From Lamellibrachia columna (Eukaryota; Annelida; Polychaeta; Sabellida; Siboglinidae): a stretch of 64,000 nt of DNA. Below the pieces are notes generated by a model. That model was not told where the DNA came from and ran no database searches. It saw nothing but the letters and a program-made list of their open reading frames with translations. The DNA is taken from NCBI GenBank assembly GCA_963662155.1, contig OY759266.1, positions 8,124,026-8,188,025 of the forward strand, given 5' to 3'. The position numbers and the translations under genes were made by a program. Below, piece after piece: positions 10,101 through 24,100 of this stretch. How positions within the stretch are numbered: the stretch's first letter is position 1; each line of letters starts with the position of its first letter.

Positions 10101-13100
10101 TACAAACTGGTCTAAAGACAAAGTATTGCCAAGAAATGGGCAGCATTCAGTACAAACTGGTATAAAGACAAAGTATATTGCCAAGAAATGGGCAGCATTC
10201 AGTACAAACTGGTCTAAAGACAAAGTATTGCCAAGAAATGGGCAGCATTCAGTACAAACTGGTCTAAAGACAAAGTATATTGCCAAGAAATGGGCAGCAT
10301 TCAGTACAAACTGGTCTAAAGACAAAGTATATTGCCAAGAAATGGGCAGCATTCAGTACAAACTGGTCTAAACATGTAGTACTGCCACAGAATCAGCAGC
10401 ATTCTAAAGACTTAGCACTAAAGACTTAGCACTGCATAGAAATGGACAGCATTTGATGCATGCTGCTCTAAAGACTTAGCACTGCATAGAAACGGACAGC
10501 ATTTGAATGCTGGTCTAAAGACTTAGGATTGCCAAGAAATTGGTAGGATTCAGTGTAAATTCATCTAAAGACAAAGTATTGCAAAGCTCTTACTTACTTA
10601 CTTACTTACTTATTTAATCTTCTTCATGCCTACTGGCGCATATGGCAGAAACAAGACATCCTACTGCTAATGCATACTGTTCTAAAGACTTATTAAGCTC
10701 TATAGGCCTGACATTTGTCTTAACTGGGAACAAAAAGTAGATTAGAATTAATTAGATGATCAAAGCTGCCTAGGCTGTCTTGCAGGAGTGAACAGTGAAT
10801 GTAAATATGCTGGTTGCTTGGATGAAAGTGTAAGTGTAATAGGTAATTGTGCAGATCTTAAGAATAATGCGACATCGGACACGGAGCAAATGTAATGATT
10901 TAAAAAGTGGTACTGAGTGAGAGAAACGAGGAGACTGGGTAACTACCCATGCCAAACAATTTTGCACATGTTGAAGTTTCAAGATGTCCTTGAGAGCAAT
11001 ATTTTGATAAAGGGAATTGGGCAGCATTTAATGCAAACTGGTCTAAAACCTTATTGGCCAGAAATGGTATTGCTTAAAACTTGCAGTCTAAACCAGATAA
11101 TGGGCAACATCCAAAACAAGCACGACTACAGACTTAGTATGCCATACTGCTTCATTCTGCCCAGAAATAGTAAGCAGTTAATGTAGACTGAGCCAGCAAC
11201 TTAGTATAGTCTAGACACAGGCAGACCAACCAAGACTTCATGACGTCAAGCTGTAGCCATGACAAGTATTTCTTGCTAACTAGGATGCTTGGTGCCTCGG
11301 GACACCACCATGCCTGCTAACGTCGCCCACAATAATCATGACGGCAGGTGCCATGCAGGTGGTCTCTCTCACAGGTATTTAAATGATGACACCGTACACG
11401 AGGTCTCAGTCAGCACGTGGAACTGGATGTGGTCAGGGCAGGGAGCTGGCTGTGTCTACTACAGGACTTGTAAACCAACAGCGACTTCAGAGAACTACTC
11501 TTTATTCCCAACTGTGCCAAAGGTGGGTGGTGGTTGTATTATTGCCATTACTGTTTCACAACCTTCTCCCTCTTCCATTAGAGCTGGTGCCTCTGTGTTA
11601 GTGGATAGAATATTTTTGAGATAGGTGCATTCGTACCATTGGTGGGATTGAGACAGGTGACACATTAACTCGTGTGGGAGCTTTTACTTCCCCTGAATAG
11701 ACACCATATAAAAGGGATATGCAGCTTTTACTGTCTCGTCTGAAATACACTTGCAATGTATGGTGAATGGTGAATTAAATTGCTGAAGTACGTGGACTCA
11801 AACCCTGGTCCTCTTGATTGACAGATGAGCAACCATGCTCTTGATTGACAGACGAGCTACCATGCTCTTGATTGACAGATGAGCTACCATGCTCCCAGAG
11901 GCATAATATTCATAGATATAGGCATATGTAACATCATAAAAATTGATGCATACATAGTTTGAAACAATACAACTCACTGCAGACACATCACAATTTGGGC
12001 TGTAAAGCACGACTGATCTTTAAAAGATGCTGGGCATGTCAGAGGGGTAATCTGAATGTCAGGAACTTGAGCGTCTGCCTGCAGTGTTCATGCAGGGGTT
12101 TGGTTGTGCTATTTACTACTATACTTTTAATCTTGGTTTAACTTCTGAACAGATTTATTCTGTCTACAACAGGCTATATATCAAGCAGTCAGATACATGA
12201 GGGCCGAACACAGTGACGATAACCATTAAGGCACTAACATGGCTTAACACTTATTGCATTTAGTTGATGTTCCTTTTTATCTGTTTAGCCCAGATTGTTC
12301 GTAATAATTTCTGTCAGTCTGGTGGTGCTTCTGACAATCAATGAAAGGAAATATTTCACAGAATGTCTGCCCCTGTAGACATGGTCAGGACACAGGCTGG
12401 CCATGTCTTGTGATTTTTATTAATACACAAAAGTGTCAATAGCATTACTGACAAACATGGATGTTGCTTGCACCGTCCCATCGGTGGTATCTTAAGATCA
12501 GTCTATGCATATTGTTGTAGGCAACTTTAAGTTTTAAATAGGTGCCCTTGTTAAAATTTAGTTGGGAACAATAAATTGTACAACAATATGCAGGAAACAG
12601 ATGTAGTTTAACACCGATGGAACAGTTGTGAAATTTTCGAATAATGCTGTTGGGCCTGGCATAGAAGCTGCGCAGGTGTCTTAACATATCTTCATCGTCC
12701 TTCAAGTCATTGCAGATCACTACTCCTAAATATTTTGTCTTTTCAACAAATACAAGTTTGTTATTGTTCATATAAATATCTGGACATTTCATATGAAAGC
12801 CACATGGTTTGATAACCATACATATTGACTTTATAGGATTATATTTAATATCATTTTCAAAAGCAAACTTTGTACAAATATTCAGGAAAGCCTGAAGACC
12901 ACTGGGAATAGGCGCAATAACACATAAATCATCTGCATAAAACATATGGTTAGTACAGCAGTTGTGTATGTGACAACCTATACCTGCACTATTTAACATA
13001 TTGCTTAAATCATCAACGTATAGAGTAAATAAGTAGGGAGATAAAATCCCACCTTGTTGAACACCGTTTGATACATTAAAGAAGTCAGAGGTCTTGGAAC

Positions 13101-14490
13101 CCCATTTAATACAAAACATGTGGGTTCTGTACCAGTCTAACAAGATTCGTATGAGTAGGACAGGCACACCTCAATTAGGAAATTTTCTAAAGAGTGTCCA
13201 GATGCATCTAAAGAGCATATATACAGAGGACTGTTGTAGCTTCTATAATACTGAATAAAATATGTTATGCATATATACAATGATCAACAGAATGGCCCTT
13301 CTTGAATCTAAACTGATTGTCAGTTGTATCCAGATAATAAATTAATGCCTCTTGTGGGGTTTTATTATGGTAGATTTTTATTAATATCTCTGGTAGATTT
13401 TTATTAATACCCCTTGTGGGGTTTTATTAATATCCCCAGTGGATGTTTACTAATATCCCTGGTGGATATTTATTAATACCAGTTACATGATTTCAAAGTG
13501 TCAAGAATATGAAATGCTGTGCTAACAACATGTTATGTTACGCATTTGCAATTAAAAAATCTAATAAAAATAATATAGTTTAAACAGCTATGGCCAAAAA
13601 TATATAAAGATACTTCTATTGCTATTGCTACAATCCTTAGGAAACCAAGCTCATCAACGCACCAAAACAAAAGGGTTAGGCAGTTTTGGTTAGCAAATCC
13701 AATCGAAAACAGTTGGATATGTACGCTGAGGACCTGTGGAGGATAAGTGAGTTTAAACAGGTGAGTCTTTAGTTGACAGTTAAATGTTATTACATTTCCT
13801 GCTGACTTAACGCTAACAAGAAGTGAGTTCCACAGAGGCGCGAAAACTGAGAAAGTTCTAGTTCCAACATTTGTCTCAACACTGGAAATAAAAAGTGGAT
13901 TAGAACTTGATGATCGAAGCTGTATGGGTTGTCTTGAGGCTGACATTTCAATGCATCTTGCTGTGTTTATTATATTAATTACAGATTTCATAAAACATTT
14001 GACACTGACCAATGTAGGATTACATTCCTGTATTCACAATTAATTTGTCATTGAAATGTATTAATTGGTGATATGAAATGCATGAGTGATTAGGTTCGAT
14101 GTTATGAATGACAGATCACTGTACACACATTACAATTTGTATTTAATGTGACACAGCCTAATGTACAGTCATGAATCACATGGATTCACACGTGTAACAG
14201 ATATTTTGATTTGGAGCGAGTGCAAAAATGGGTTATGAACATTATTAACCTGGATATATCCTATATCTAAGCACTAGCATAGTCACCTTGAAAGACAGAT
14301 GTCAACATTTATGTGAAAACGTCTTCAAACAAATCAAACAGCCACAACATAAACTGCACAAACCGTTTCCAACTGCAAAGGTTGCTGCATATAATAAACA
14401 ATGCCTGAACCTCTACCTACTAGCAAAATTAAAAACAAACAGGGCAAAGAACTGTTTTATAAATGCGTGCCTGTTTAACCAGTGGCACTT

Positions 14491-14578
<88 letters not shown>

Positions 14579-17500
14579 TGTGTGTGAGACATTATTTTAT
14601 GGTGTAGATATTTAGACATTATACATTGTGATCACTGGTTTGTGTACACCTTTGTTCTAATAATCCTTTTATGCTATCCACATTGATTTTTAGCTTCCTT
14701 AAACTATTTTCTAACCCAAAATGTGCAGATATATAATTTAAACAAATGCACATTTTGTACCTACTGCCCATTTATTAAATATTATGATTGCAAAGGGAAT
14801 AAATAACTATTATATTATGACTGGCTGATGCAGAGCTGCTGACTGAGCCAGAAACAAAGATGGACACTCGACTGTATTGCCTCAGCTTCACGCTCGTCGT
14901 GCTACTCGCCTTCAACTCTCTACACCAAGCGTCAGCACAGTCGTATCACTACAGTCAAGGCTGGATTCCCGGCAAGCGAGATGCACTGAGAAATGTTGCA
15001 CTATGGATGTATCGTGTCACCAACAATCGAAATCATTGGAAGATACGACCATCGGTTGAGAAACTAATCCTAGATCTTATTGATGTAAGTATTATCTGTA
15101 GGACCTGCCATCAAATACATTGTACAATGAAACCTCACTATTAAGGTCACCTAATTGAAACACCAATTCCAATTCCAGAATTGGAATTGGTGTTATGTTT
15201 TCAAAAGTACCATATTAGGAATTGGAATTAGTGAAACTGAAATTGGTATTTTCAATTAATTTTCAATTACTCGTTCAATTACATCATCATGTAATTTTCT
15301 AACTTAAATTATTTGCTACAAATAACCAATAAAATATAATACATTACGTATATCATATTTGTTTGTCATGATGTACCATAACAATTGATATACAAAAATT
15401 AAATAAAGCTGCTCTAAGAGATGTTATTTTTGGCATGGCGTCTGTCTATAGTTGCTCTGTCCACAAGTGTTATTTCAATATGGAATTGATAATTGGAATT
15501 TTTAATAGGAATCGGTGTTTTTTAGGTGGAACTGGTATGTAATTGGTGTATGATTGGAATTAATATTATGTAATTGACCCCAAGTCTGCATATAAGACCC
15601 ATACATGAATGAATTTGTCAAGTAAATATCAATCTCAGTGAGGGCAATTTTAGTCAGTTTCTGTACAATGAGGTGTAGTCATCAGGACATCGGACACTTT
15701 TCTACTTCGAAGTCTGGGCCATTTCACTCCTTCCAAATTGCTCCAGTTTGTTCATCTGTATAAATGAGTATCTGGCTACCAACAGTTTGTTCATCTGTAT
15801 GAGTATCTGGCTACCAACAGTTTGTTCATCTGTATAAATGAGTATCTGGCTACCAACAGTTTGTTCATCTGTATAAATGAGTATCTGGCTACCAACAGTT
15901 TGTTCATCTGTATAAATGAGTATCTGGCTACCAACAGTTTGTTCATCTGTATAAATGAGTATCTGGCTACCAACAGTGGTGGAATTCAGTGAACGAACAG
16001 CACTTGTGTAGATAATACTGTTTCCTATTTATTTCTCAAATAAAATAATTATTTTATCTGTCAAAATCTTTGCCATAATTTCATGATACAGCATATCTGA
16101 TATTATCCCAAACTAAGCTCTGGTCAATACATTCATGTCACTGACTGACAACGACACAACACAGACACAACAAACTGTGTTTTAAAAGCTTAACATCACT
16201 GAATGGTTAAAACGAGTAGCTAGGAACACCAAAAGCTGCTTCATCACTGCTCCCAGACCACAATCTCTGAGACTCTGCGTGATAAACTGTCAAAGCATCA
16301 AAGCCAAACAAGAGTCACTTGACACACACCAACCACATATAGTCATACCAACTGAATCTTGGTTAGACAACACCATCTTAAACAGCTAACGTCACTGCAT
16401 TCTGCAAAGACCGTGACTCAAACAAAGGCAGCGAAGGTGTATTCATTGCTCTTCGCAACAACCTAATCAGATCAAGTTTGACACGGACTGTGAGATAATT
16501 TGGATTAAACTCCAAATTGCTGGCTGTAAATCAATTCTCGTTGGGTCATTCTACCGCCCACCAGACAAGAATGATACAAAATACCTTGAGAATCTGCAAG
16601 AATCTCTGTCCAGAAGGGCATGACTGTCTGCTTTCAACCTGGGAGACATCCTGTGGGAGTCCCACTATCTTAGACAAGGCTGCAGTAAACCAGCCACATC
16701 ACGGCAACATTGCAGATAAATTCTCACTTTACCAACTAGTTAGCGAACCCACAAGAAAGTACAATATACTTGATTTGTTCTTCGTATCCAACCCCACACT
16801 TATAGAACAGGTTATGCTAGTTCCAGGTATCAGAGACCACGGTGGAAGTCCAAAGCTGGACATTTCAACAAAACCAAACTTGAACAAACAAAAACACAGG
16901 AAAGTATTCACGTACAACAAGGCTAAATTTATTGACTTGAAAAGTGACCTGAGAGAGATGAGCGAACTAGTAACATCACCCGTAAATGTAAGCAGATCAG
17001 CTATTGAGCTTTGGTACCAGTTAAAGAAGGTATCAACAAAGCTATGAATAAAAACATCCCATCTAAAATTAGTACCAGTAAAAAACATACCCCATGGATA
17101 AATCACAGTCAAATGTAGATTAAGGAAAAACAATGGGCCTTCAACCCATTTAGGAAACTGAGAAAACAGGCCCAAAAAGAAACTAGAGAATCATACTGGA
17201 CTTGTGTTAGGTCTATATGCATCTCGTCACTGCCAACGTATTTCTGATCTTCAAAAAAGGAGATAGTTCAACAACAGTGGCAACCCATTCAAATGGATTT
17301 CAAATTTCCTCACTAAAAGGAAGCAAAGGGAAATTGTAAATGGAGAGAATTCAGAGTGGATCCATGTCAAGTCAGAGGTGCCCCAGGGAACAGTGCTTGA
17401 TCTTTTACTTGTTCTTATTTAAATTTAACAAGATTGAACAAGATTGCCATCCCAAACTACAAGTTCTATATGGCAGGAAGCCATTGGCTTATCGTGAGTC

Positions 17501-18152
17501 CAACAATTTTACATCTATGTATAGCCCGCCCTTATCAGATATCTATCAATTCGATTTGTTTTACATATTCACACTACTAGCATTAACACAATCATTTGAC
17601 AGTTTGTTTCATTCATTTATCACCCTCGGCTTTCATAACTAAGATCTCTCAATTCTGGAATAATTTTAGTTGCTCTTCGTTGTATTCTTTCTAACTTGTC
17701 TATGTCCTACTTATGATATGGCCTCCATGCCTGTATACAATATTCCAAATGCAGTCTACCTATTGCTTTGTACAGGGGTACAGCTGTTTCTCCTTATATG
17801 TGATAGTTCTCCTAATTTGCCCTAGAATTTGATTACCTTTTGAAGCAGCAATCCCACATTGATCTGAAACTTTCATTTCAGTACTAAATGTTACTCCTAA
17901 ATCATTATCTTGAGTGGTTCTACCTAGTACATCCCCCATTTTATATTTTTCATCCATGTTTCCGTGTCCTATGTGTATTCATTTATACTTCCCAAAATTG
18001 AATAACCTTTGCTAGTTTTCTGACCATTTAACCAATTTATCTAGATCATCCTGTAAACTGTGTTGACCTGTATCATTTGTAACTTTTCTGAATACTTTTG
18101 TGTAATTTGCAAATGTCAGTACTTTGCTAGATATGTTATCTTCCAAATCATT

Positions 18153-18183
<31 letters not shown>

Positions 18184-21100
18184 TAGTATAGGTCCTAATA
18201 CTGATCCCTGTGGTACCCCACTCAAAACAAATTTCCAGTTTGAAATCTCACCATCTACTACTACTCTCTGTCTTCTGTGTGTAAGCCACTTTTCTATCCA
18301 GTTGATTACAGTATTACTGCCAATTTTTTCTCAAAGGTTCTCATGGCAGATGATATTTACTTTGTATTATGTGTGTCACATGCTAGGTCACGCAAACAAT
18401 TCAAATACATGTTAGACAACTCAACATTACAAGAAACAACATCTCACTCATACTTAGGTGTAGAAATCACACACAACCCCAAGTGGGGAATCATGTCAAC
18501 ACTATTGCAGCCAAATAACCTTTATTCATGTCCCCAAAACCTCAAATTAACAGTATACAAAACCCATGTTGGCCCACACCATGAACACTCATCGACAGTC
18601 TGGGACTCGTACACACAAGAACTTAAAGATCACGTCGAGGCAATCGACAGTTGCAAAGACTACAAGTGAACCAGCAGTGTAACATCAATGTTGAAGTCAC
18701 TCCAATGGGATACTTTAGAAAGTAAGAGGAAGGTGACTAGACTCTCTATGCTCCACAGAATCCACCACGGCCAGACTGCCATTCCAGCAGAAAAGTTCTT
18801 ACACCCAGTTAAGCGCCACTCCAGAAATCTACACAATCTAGCATATCAACCAGCCTCATTTAACAAAGACTGCAGTAAATATTCTTTTTCTCCACAAAGG
18901 GTAAACGACTGGAATAAACTATCATTAATCAGTGCTCAGATATCAACTTCAAACAAAAAGCGTTCAAGCATTTACGCATCCAGAAAGACCAACTTCATTG
19001 CTACTGGCTGCGTCAAACCTAAGTGCCCAACTGCTTCTCATTTCGCTCATAAAGAGCATTGAGAATATTGTTTCAGAACTGTAGAAGGGGGAACAAAACC
19101 GATTCTATACATTGTTTAATCAAATAAGAATGACCAGTGAGTGTGTGGCCAATAGTATCTGAGCTGATGTAATCAGATGACACTGTTGGGGACACCTTGG
19201 CTGTGGTTCATTATGTGAACTCTTCACTCGGCTGGCAAATCTCAAGTAGCAATTAGTTGCAAATGTCACACTTTTTGCCTTGATATGCAATGGCTAACAA
19301 TGTGTTGCTACTGGGATGGGCTGCTCTTAGTACACGGTTGGGCCCCTGCCGAATGCCCATGCCCAATCAAAGCTCACAATACTCTGGTTTGACAGGTGTC
19401 TGTCACAATGTCATGGTTTGACAGACACCTGATCTGTCAGTGTGATCTCCCTAATAGTCCCTACTTGACCCATACTATAATACTATAATTGAATTAATGA
19501 AAAAAAATGGCACATTTGAGCAATATATGTTTTGGCAAGGATTTTCAACAGAAATTTGCCTCATTTCTACACATCTGCGAAACATTATTACATGTACTGG
19601 AATAAAATTGACATCACTAAAAACATCATGTTGTCTGTTCATTTGTCAAATTTCTCTGTGATAACTCCAAAATTACGAGTTTTGTTTAAGATATATTTAA
19701 GATTCATATAATTTTTATTTATTCATTTATAATCAGTTGTGAGGTTTGTTTGATCCTTTTTGTTAATTTGCCGGACACATTGTTTTTTATTCTTCTGGTT
19801 AATTGGCCAGGACCATCCACTATCAACAATAAGTGTTTTCATTCAATTATATTTTTTATTAGTTTAACCATGAACATTAAGAGATTTTGAATGTTTTCAT
19901 TCAGTTAGATTTTTCGTCAGTTTGATGTTATTAAATTACTACTATGATACTCAAATGTGTCATTTTCATCATTTTCATTAATTTAAAGCTACATAGTTCA
20001 ACTGTTTTTATAGTAAAAATTTGAGTCAAATTTGATGAATGCATTGTGGTTCATTAAAGGACCTGTGTGCAGCGAAGATGATATCTACAATTAAGAATAT
20101 CACGCCAGTGGTTTTCTAGGAAAACCTTGTTGAAAACACAGCATCTTAATTTCTTGGGCCATGCCATACTGTTAGATAACCCTACATTACGAGTGTCAAA
20201 GTCTAGCAAAATTAGCTTGCCAAATAAAAATATATTTGTATACATCTATTCCTACACTTGCCAATAGGATATGACCATGCTGTTTGTGTCCAAACTCAAC
20301 TTATAGTTTTGCCTTTGTTTACTAAAAATAATATGTACTAGCCGGGCACTTCCGTTTACCAGTTTCTGTTTTGTGGTGAAAAAAAAATAAATGGAAAATG
20401 TTTTGTTTGGATTGTACTCATGAGTGTGACACTTCGCTGCTCTGTGCTGTTTCAGAGGGAAATTCAACGGATTGAACAAGAGCGTCTGGTGGGACTATAG
20501 CGACTCAGAACTGTGATGTGCACATCGAAAATAAATACAACTAGAACTTGTGGCCCACCATGTTGAACACTGTTTTACCAATACCCCTTTGTTTACTGAG
20601 ACTGATCACAATTCCCACTGCCAGCCATAATACTTTGTGTCTGATTCCTCACAAATTGTGTCATAAACTTTGTAGCATATTAAATATCATTTCACTTAAA
20701 ATGTAGCATATTAAATATCATTTCACTTAAAATGACGTATTTTGTACAATATTAAGACAAGAAAGATGACTATAGTGACATGTCTTGTATGGATATTACT
20801 GTTAAATAACCGAGATGTTATAAATACTAATAAATTCAGTGTTGTAATGTACCAACTTCAGTGGCAAAGTCCCTTAAAAGAGTTGTTCAGTTAAACAATG
20901 AAAATGGTTGTCCATTCCAGGCACAGGGCAATTAACTTGAAAAGTTAATTAAATTATAATTAATTCAGAAATTAACCCATGCCTTGCACATTCTATTTGA
21001 TACTATGTACAAGCTACCGGGTAACTGAAATTACCCTTGATACCTTTGGTGGATACGATACTCTCTGGTGGATATCTTAACCCTCTCGTGGACCTAATGT

Positions 21101-24100
21101 ATTATACAGAGTTAACAGTGATCCCATATGCTATTTCATGTAGCCTCTGTTGTCTTCACTTGAAAGCGTTTATGTAACTAATAGTACCATAAAAGATTAA
21201 ATTTATCTACATTATTAACACACTCGCATTCTCTAAATCACACTTACTGGACAGTCCCACATTTTACAATGTTGTCTTAAAAGGGATTATAGTAGATGGA
21301 TCTTACTAATTGTCGTGCCCATCTTGAATTGATATAGAACCACAGACATGTATAGAACAGGAACATGTTTTTGGTCATTCACCAGGTGGCACCACAGTAG
21401 CAAAGTTCTACTATATGGTCACTAGGAGGCACCCCTTTTTACAAATCTCAGCATGTTCAGTGAAGGCACACCCACTTCATGTGGTACTTGATTTCTGGAA
21501 GGTGTTACATAAGTCTGAACCCTAACCAATATGCTTCTTCCTAGATTGGCAATGTAATTAAAATGTTGTCAATAGTAGTCATAGTTAATCAAATATACCA
21601 CCAAACAAAGTTGAATTTGAAGGACATATACTTTGAAAGACATTCACTGTTCTTTGGTAGCCTTAAATTTACCATGACACATTCAGACCTTTTACCAATC
21701 TGGAGGGAGATCTCCCGCTTTCAGGTCATGTCTTAAAAACCATCCCAATCTCCCGCTTTTGTTATATCTGAATTTATGATTTTTGTTGATTTTCAGGGTT
21801 TTTGGCTTAAGTTTTTACATACGTACTGGACGATACAATTTACTGAATTATGGATGTAAATAAACTTAATGAAGCCAAATACCTGAAAATAACTACATTT
21901 GCAAGTGATCACGTTTTTTCCAAGGGATGTAGTTTTGGTAGTACTGACGAATACAACTTCATGTCTCAAAATTCATGTACTACTGCCGGCTTGATGAAGC
22001 CGGCTTGATGAAGCTGGCTTGATGAAGCCGGCTTGATGAAGCTAGCTTGATGAAGCATTCATACCATACAAAGGAACTTATGTGGATGTTTGATATAGAT
22101 CACATAACTCGGAATAATAATAGAAGACACGCATGGCATTGCAAACAATTGTCAAATGTCCCCACCTCCCAGGGGAATTAAAATTTTTTAATGCATGAAC
22201 CATCCCCATGATCCTGCAAGATAACCTACAGAATTTCACCCCAATAAATACAAAATGGACGGAGATATGAGGACACAGCCACAAGCTGTTTTATAGGATA
22301 GATATGTCCATATTGACAAATGAGAAAAAGCAAGTTCATATTTTATTGAATGCATGTAATTGTTGAATGGATAGATGATCTGGTTTCTCAGTTATTAATA
22401 TTAAACATAGTTACCTCTCAAGAAACTTGGTATCCGATCTGAATATTTTGACACTGTTAAACATCAAAATATCTCAGTGCCATTTTATGGTGAAAAAATT
22501 ACAAAACGAAAAAGAATTATTAGAAACAAACCTTCATTACTCTGAAAGCAGACCCAATAACAACTACAAATATGTTGCACCATCTATTCCTGAAGATCTG
22601 GGAACAAGAGGAAGTCCCAACCGAGCGGAAAAATGGATACTTTGTAAAACTGCCAAAAAAAGGTGACTTGGGAATGTGCAAGAATTGGAGAGGAATCACA
22701 CTCCTATCCATACCAAGTATGTACGAAAACTCCACATGCCAAGTTATCCATAATGGAAAACTGTCTGAGACATTTGAAGTAAAGACTGGTGTAAGACAGG
22801 GGTGCATCCTATCACCATTAATTTTATCATGGTGATAGACTGGATAATGAGAGAAACTGTTAAACAGGGCCAAAATGGCATTCAGTGGACATTCACTAAA
22901 CAGTTGGATGATATAGATTTTGCAGACGACATCTGCCTACTATCACATTCACACAAACAAATGCAAAAGAAGTCCAGCAAATTGATGCAGGAAGCAGAAA
23001 AGACAGGCTTGGAAATAAACATAGAGAAAACAAAACTACTAAAGGTGAACAGTACACAACAAACTGAGGCACAGCTGAAGGGAAAGATATAGAGGAGGAC
23101 AACACATTCACCTGTCTGGGAAGTGTAGTGACAGACAAAGGAGGAACAGATGAAGATGTCAAAAACAGGATTGGAAAGGGCAAGCATGCATTCAGCATCT
23201 TAAAGACAGTGTGGAACACATCATCTTTCTCAACACGAAACAAGATCAGAATCTTCAACACCAACGTGAAAAGTGTGCTGCTATATGGCTCTGAGACATG
23301 GAGAGTAACCAAGACAACAACCTGACTGCTACAAACTATCATTAACAAATGTCTGAGATACATCCTGAAAACCAAATGGCAAGATAAAACCACAAACAAA
23401 GAAATCTGGAGGACAAACAAACACATTACCAGGAGAGAGATTGCAAGAAGAAAATGGACAAGGATAGGACACACCCTCCGAAAACAAACCAACAATGTCA
23501 CGTGACAGGCCTTAGAATGGAATCCACAAGGAAAAAGAAAAACAGGCAGACCCAAAACTACTTGGAGGAGATCAATAGCCGAGGAAGTAAAGATATATTG
23601 GAACCACCTGGAAAGAAATGAAGAAAGCAGCAAATAACAGAGTGCGTTGGAAAAGAGTCATTTCAGCCCTATGCTCTATCTTGAGTGAAGAGGACCAAGT
23701 AAGTAAGTATGATACGTTGTTCAAAACTTTGTCATTTGATATTTTCTTAACCATATACACTCGCCCCTGTACAGAATCGGTCGCCGGCGACCGGTAACTT
23801 CAAGAAGCATAACACCAGGTCTGTGCTGCCCCCTGGTGATCAAGTATATACCATTTGAAAGCTTACATCATCAGCTTTCCGATAGAGGCACTGCCAAATG
23901 ACATTTCGGCCGAGAATATCGGCCACCGGCGAAATTCATGTCATGTTGTCGGTCATATCAGTGATTCTACTTGTCTTCTTCTACTAGTCATGGTGGGGAT
24001 CGCTACACTTTATAAAAAATACTAAACGCTCACAAAATATGGCTAATGTTCGAACGAGGTATACTTGCGAAGAGGTGCTGGCTGTGCTTATGGAAAGTGA

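Larger units (their letters stand above)
9075..11190. repeat. About 50-bp tandem array, interrupted
   Basis: Units made of 'gccaagaaatgggcagcatt' and 'gtctaaagacaaagtatt' are regular at 10030-10375 (seven or eight copies of 50-52 bp). More diverged or truncated copies run from about 9075 to 11190. A MITE (9147-9677) and two copies of a LINE-derived segment (9861-9975, 10938-11052) interrupt it. It is intronic to RUFY on the minus strand and upstream of the neuropeptide gene on the plus strand. Confidence 0.9.

Noticed and set aside
11289..11624. Plus-strand ORF starting [16 protein letters not shown] as a gene
   Set aside because: No recognised family, no splice signals, and it lies between repeats in the RUFY intron.
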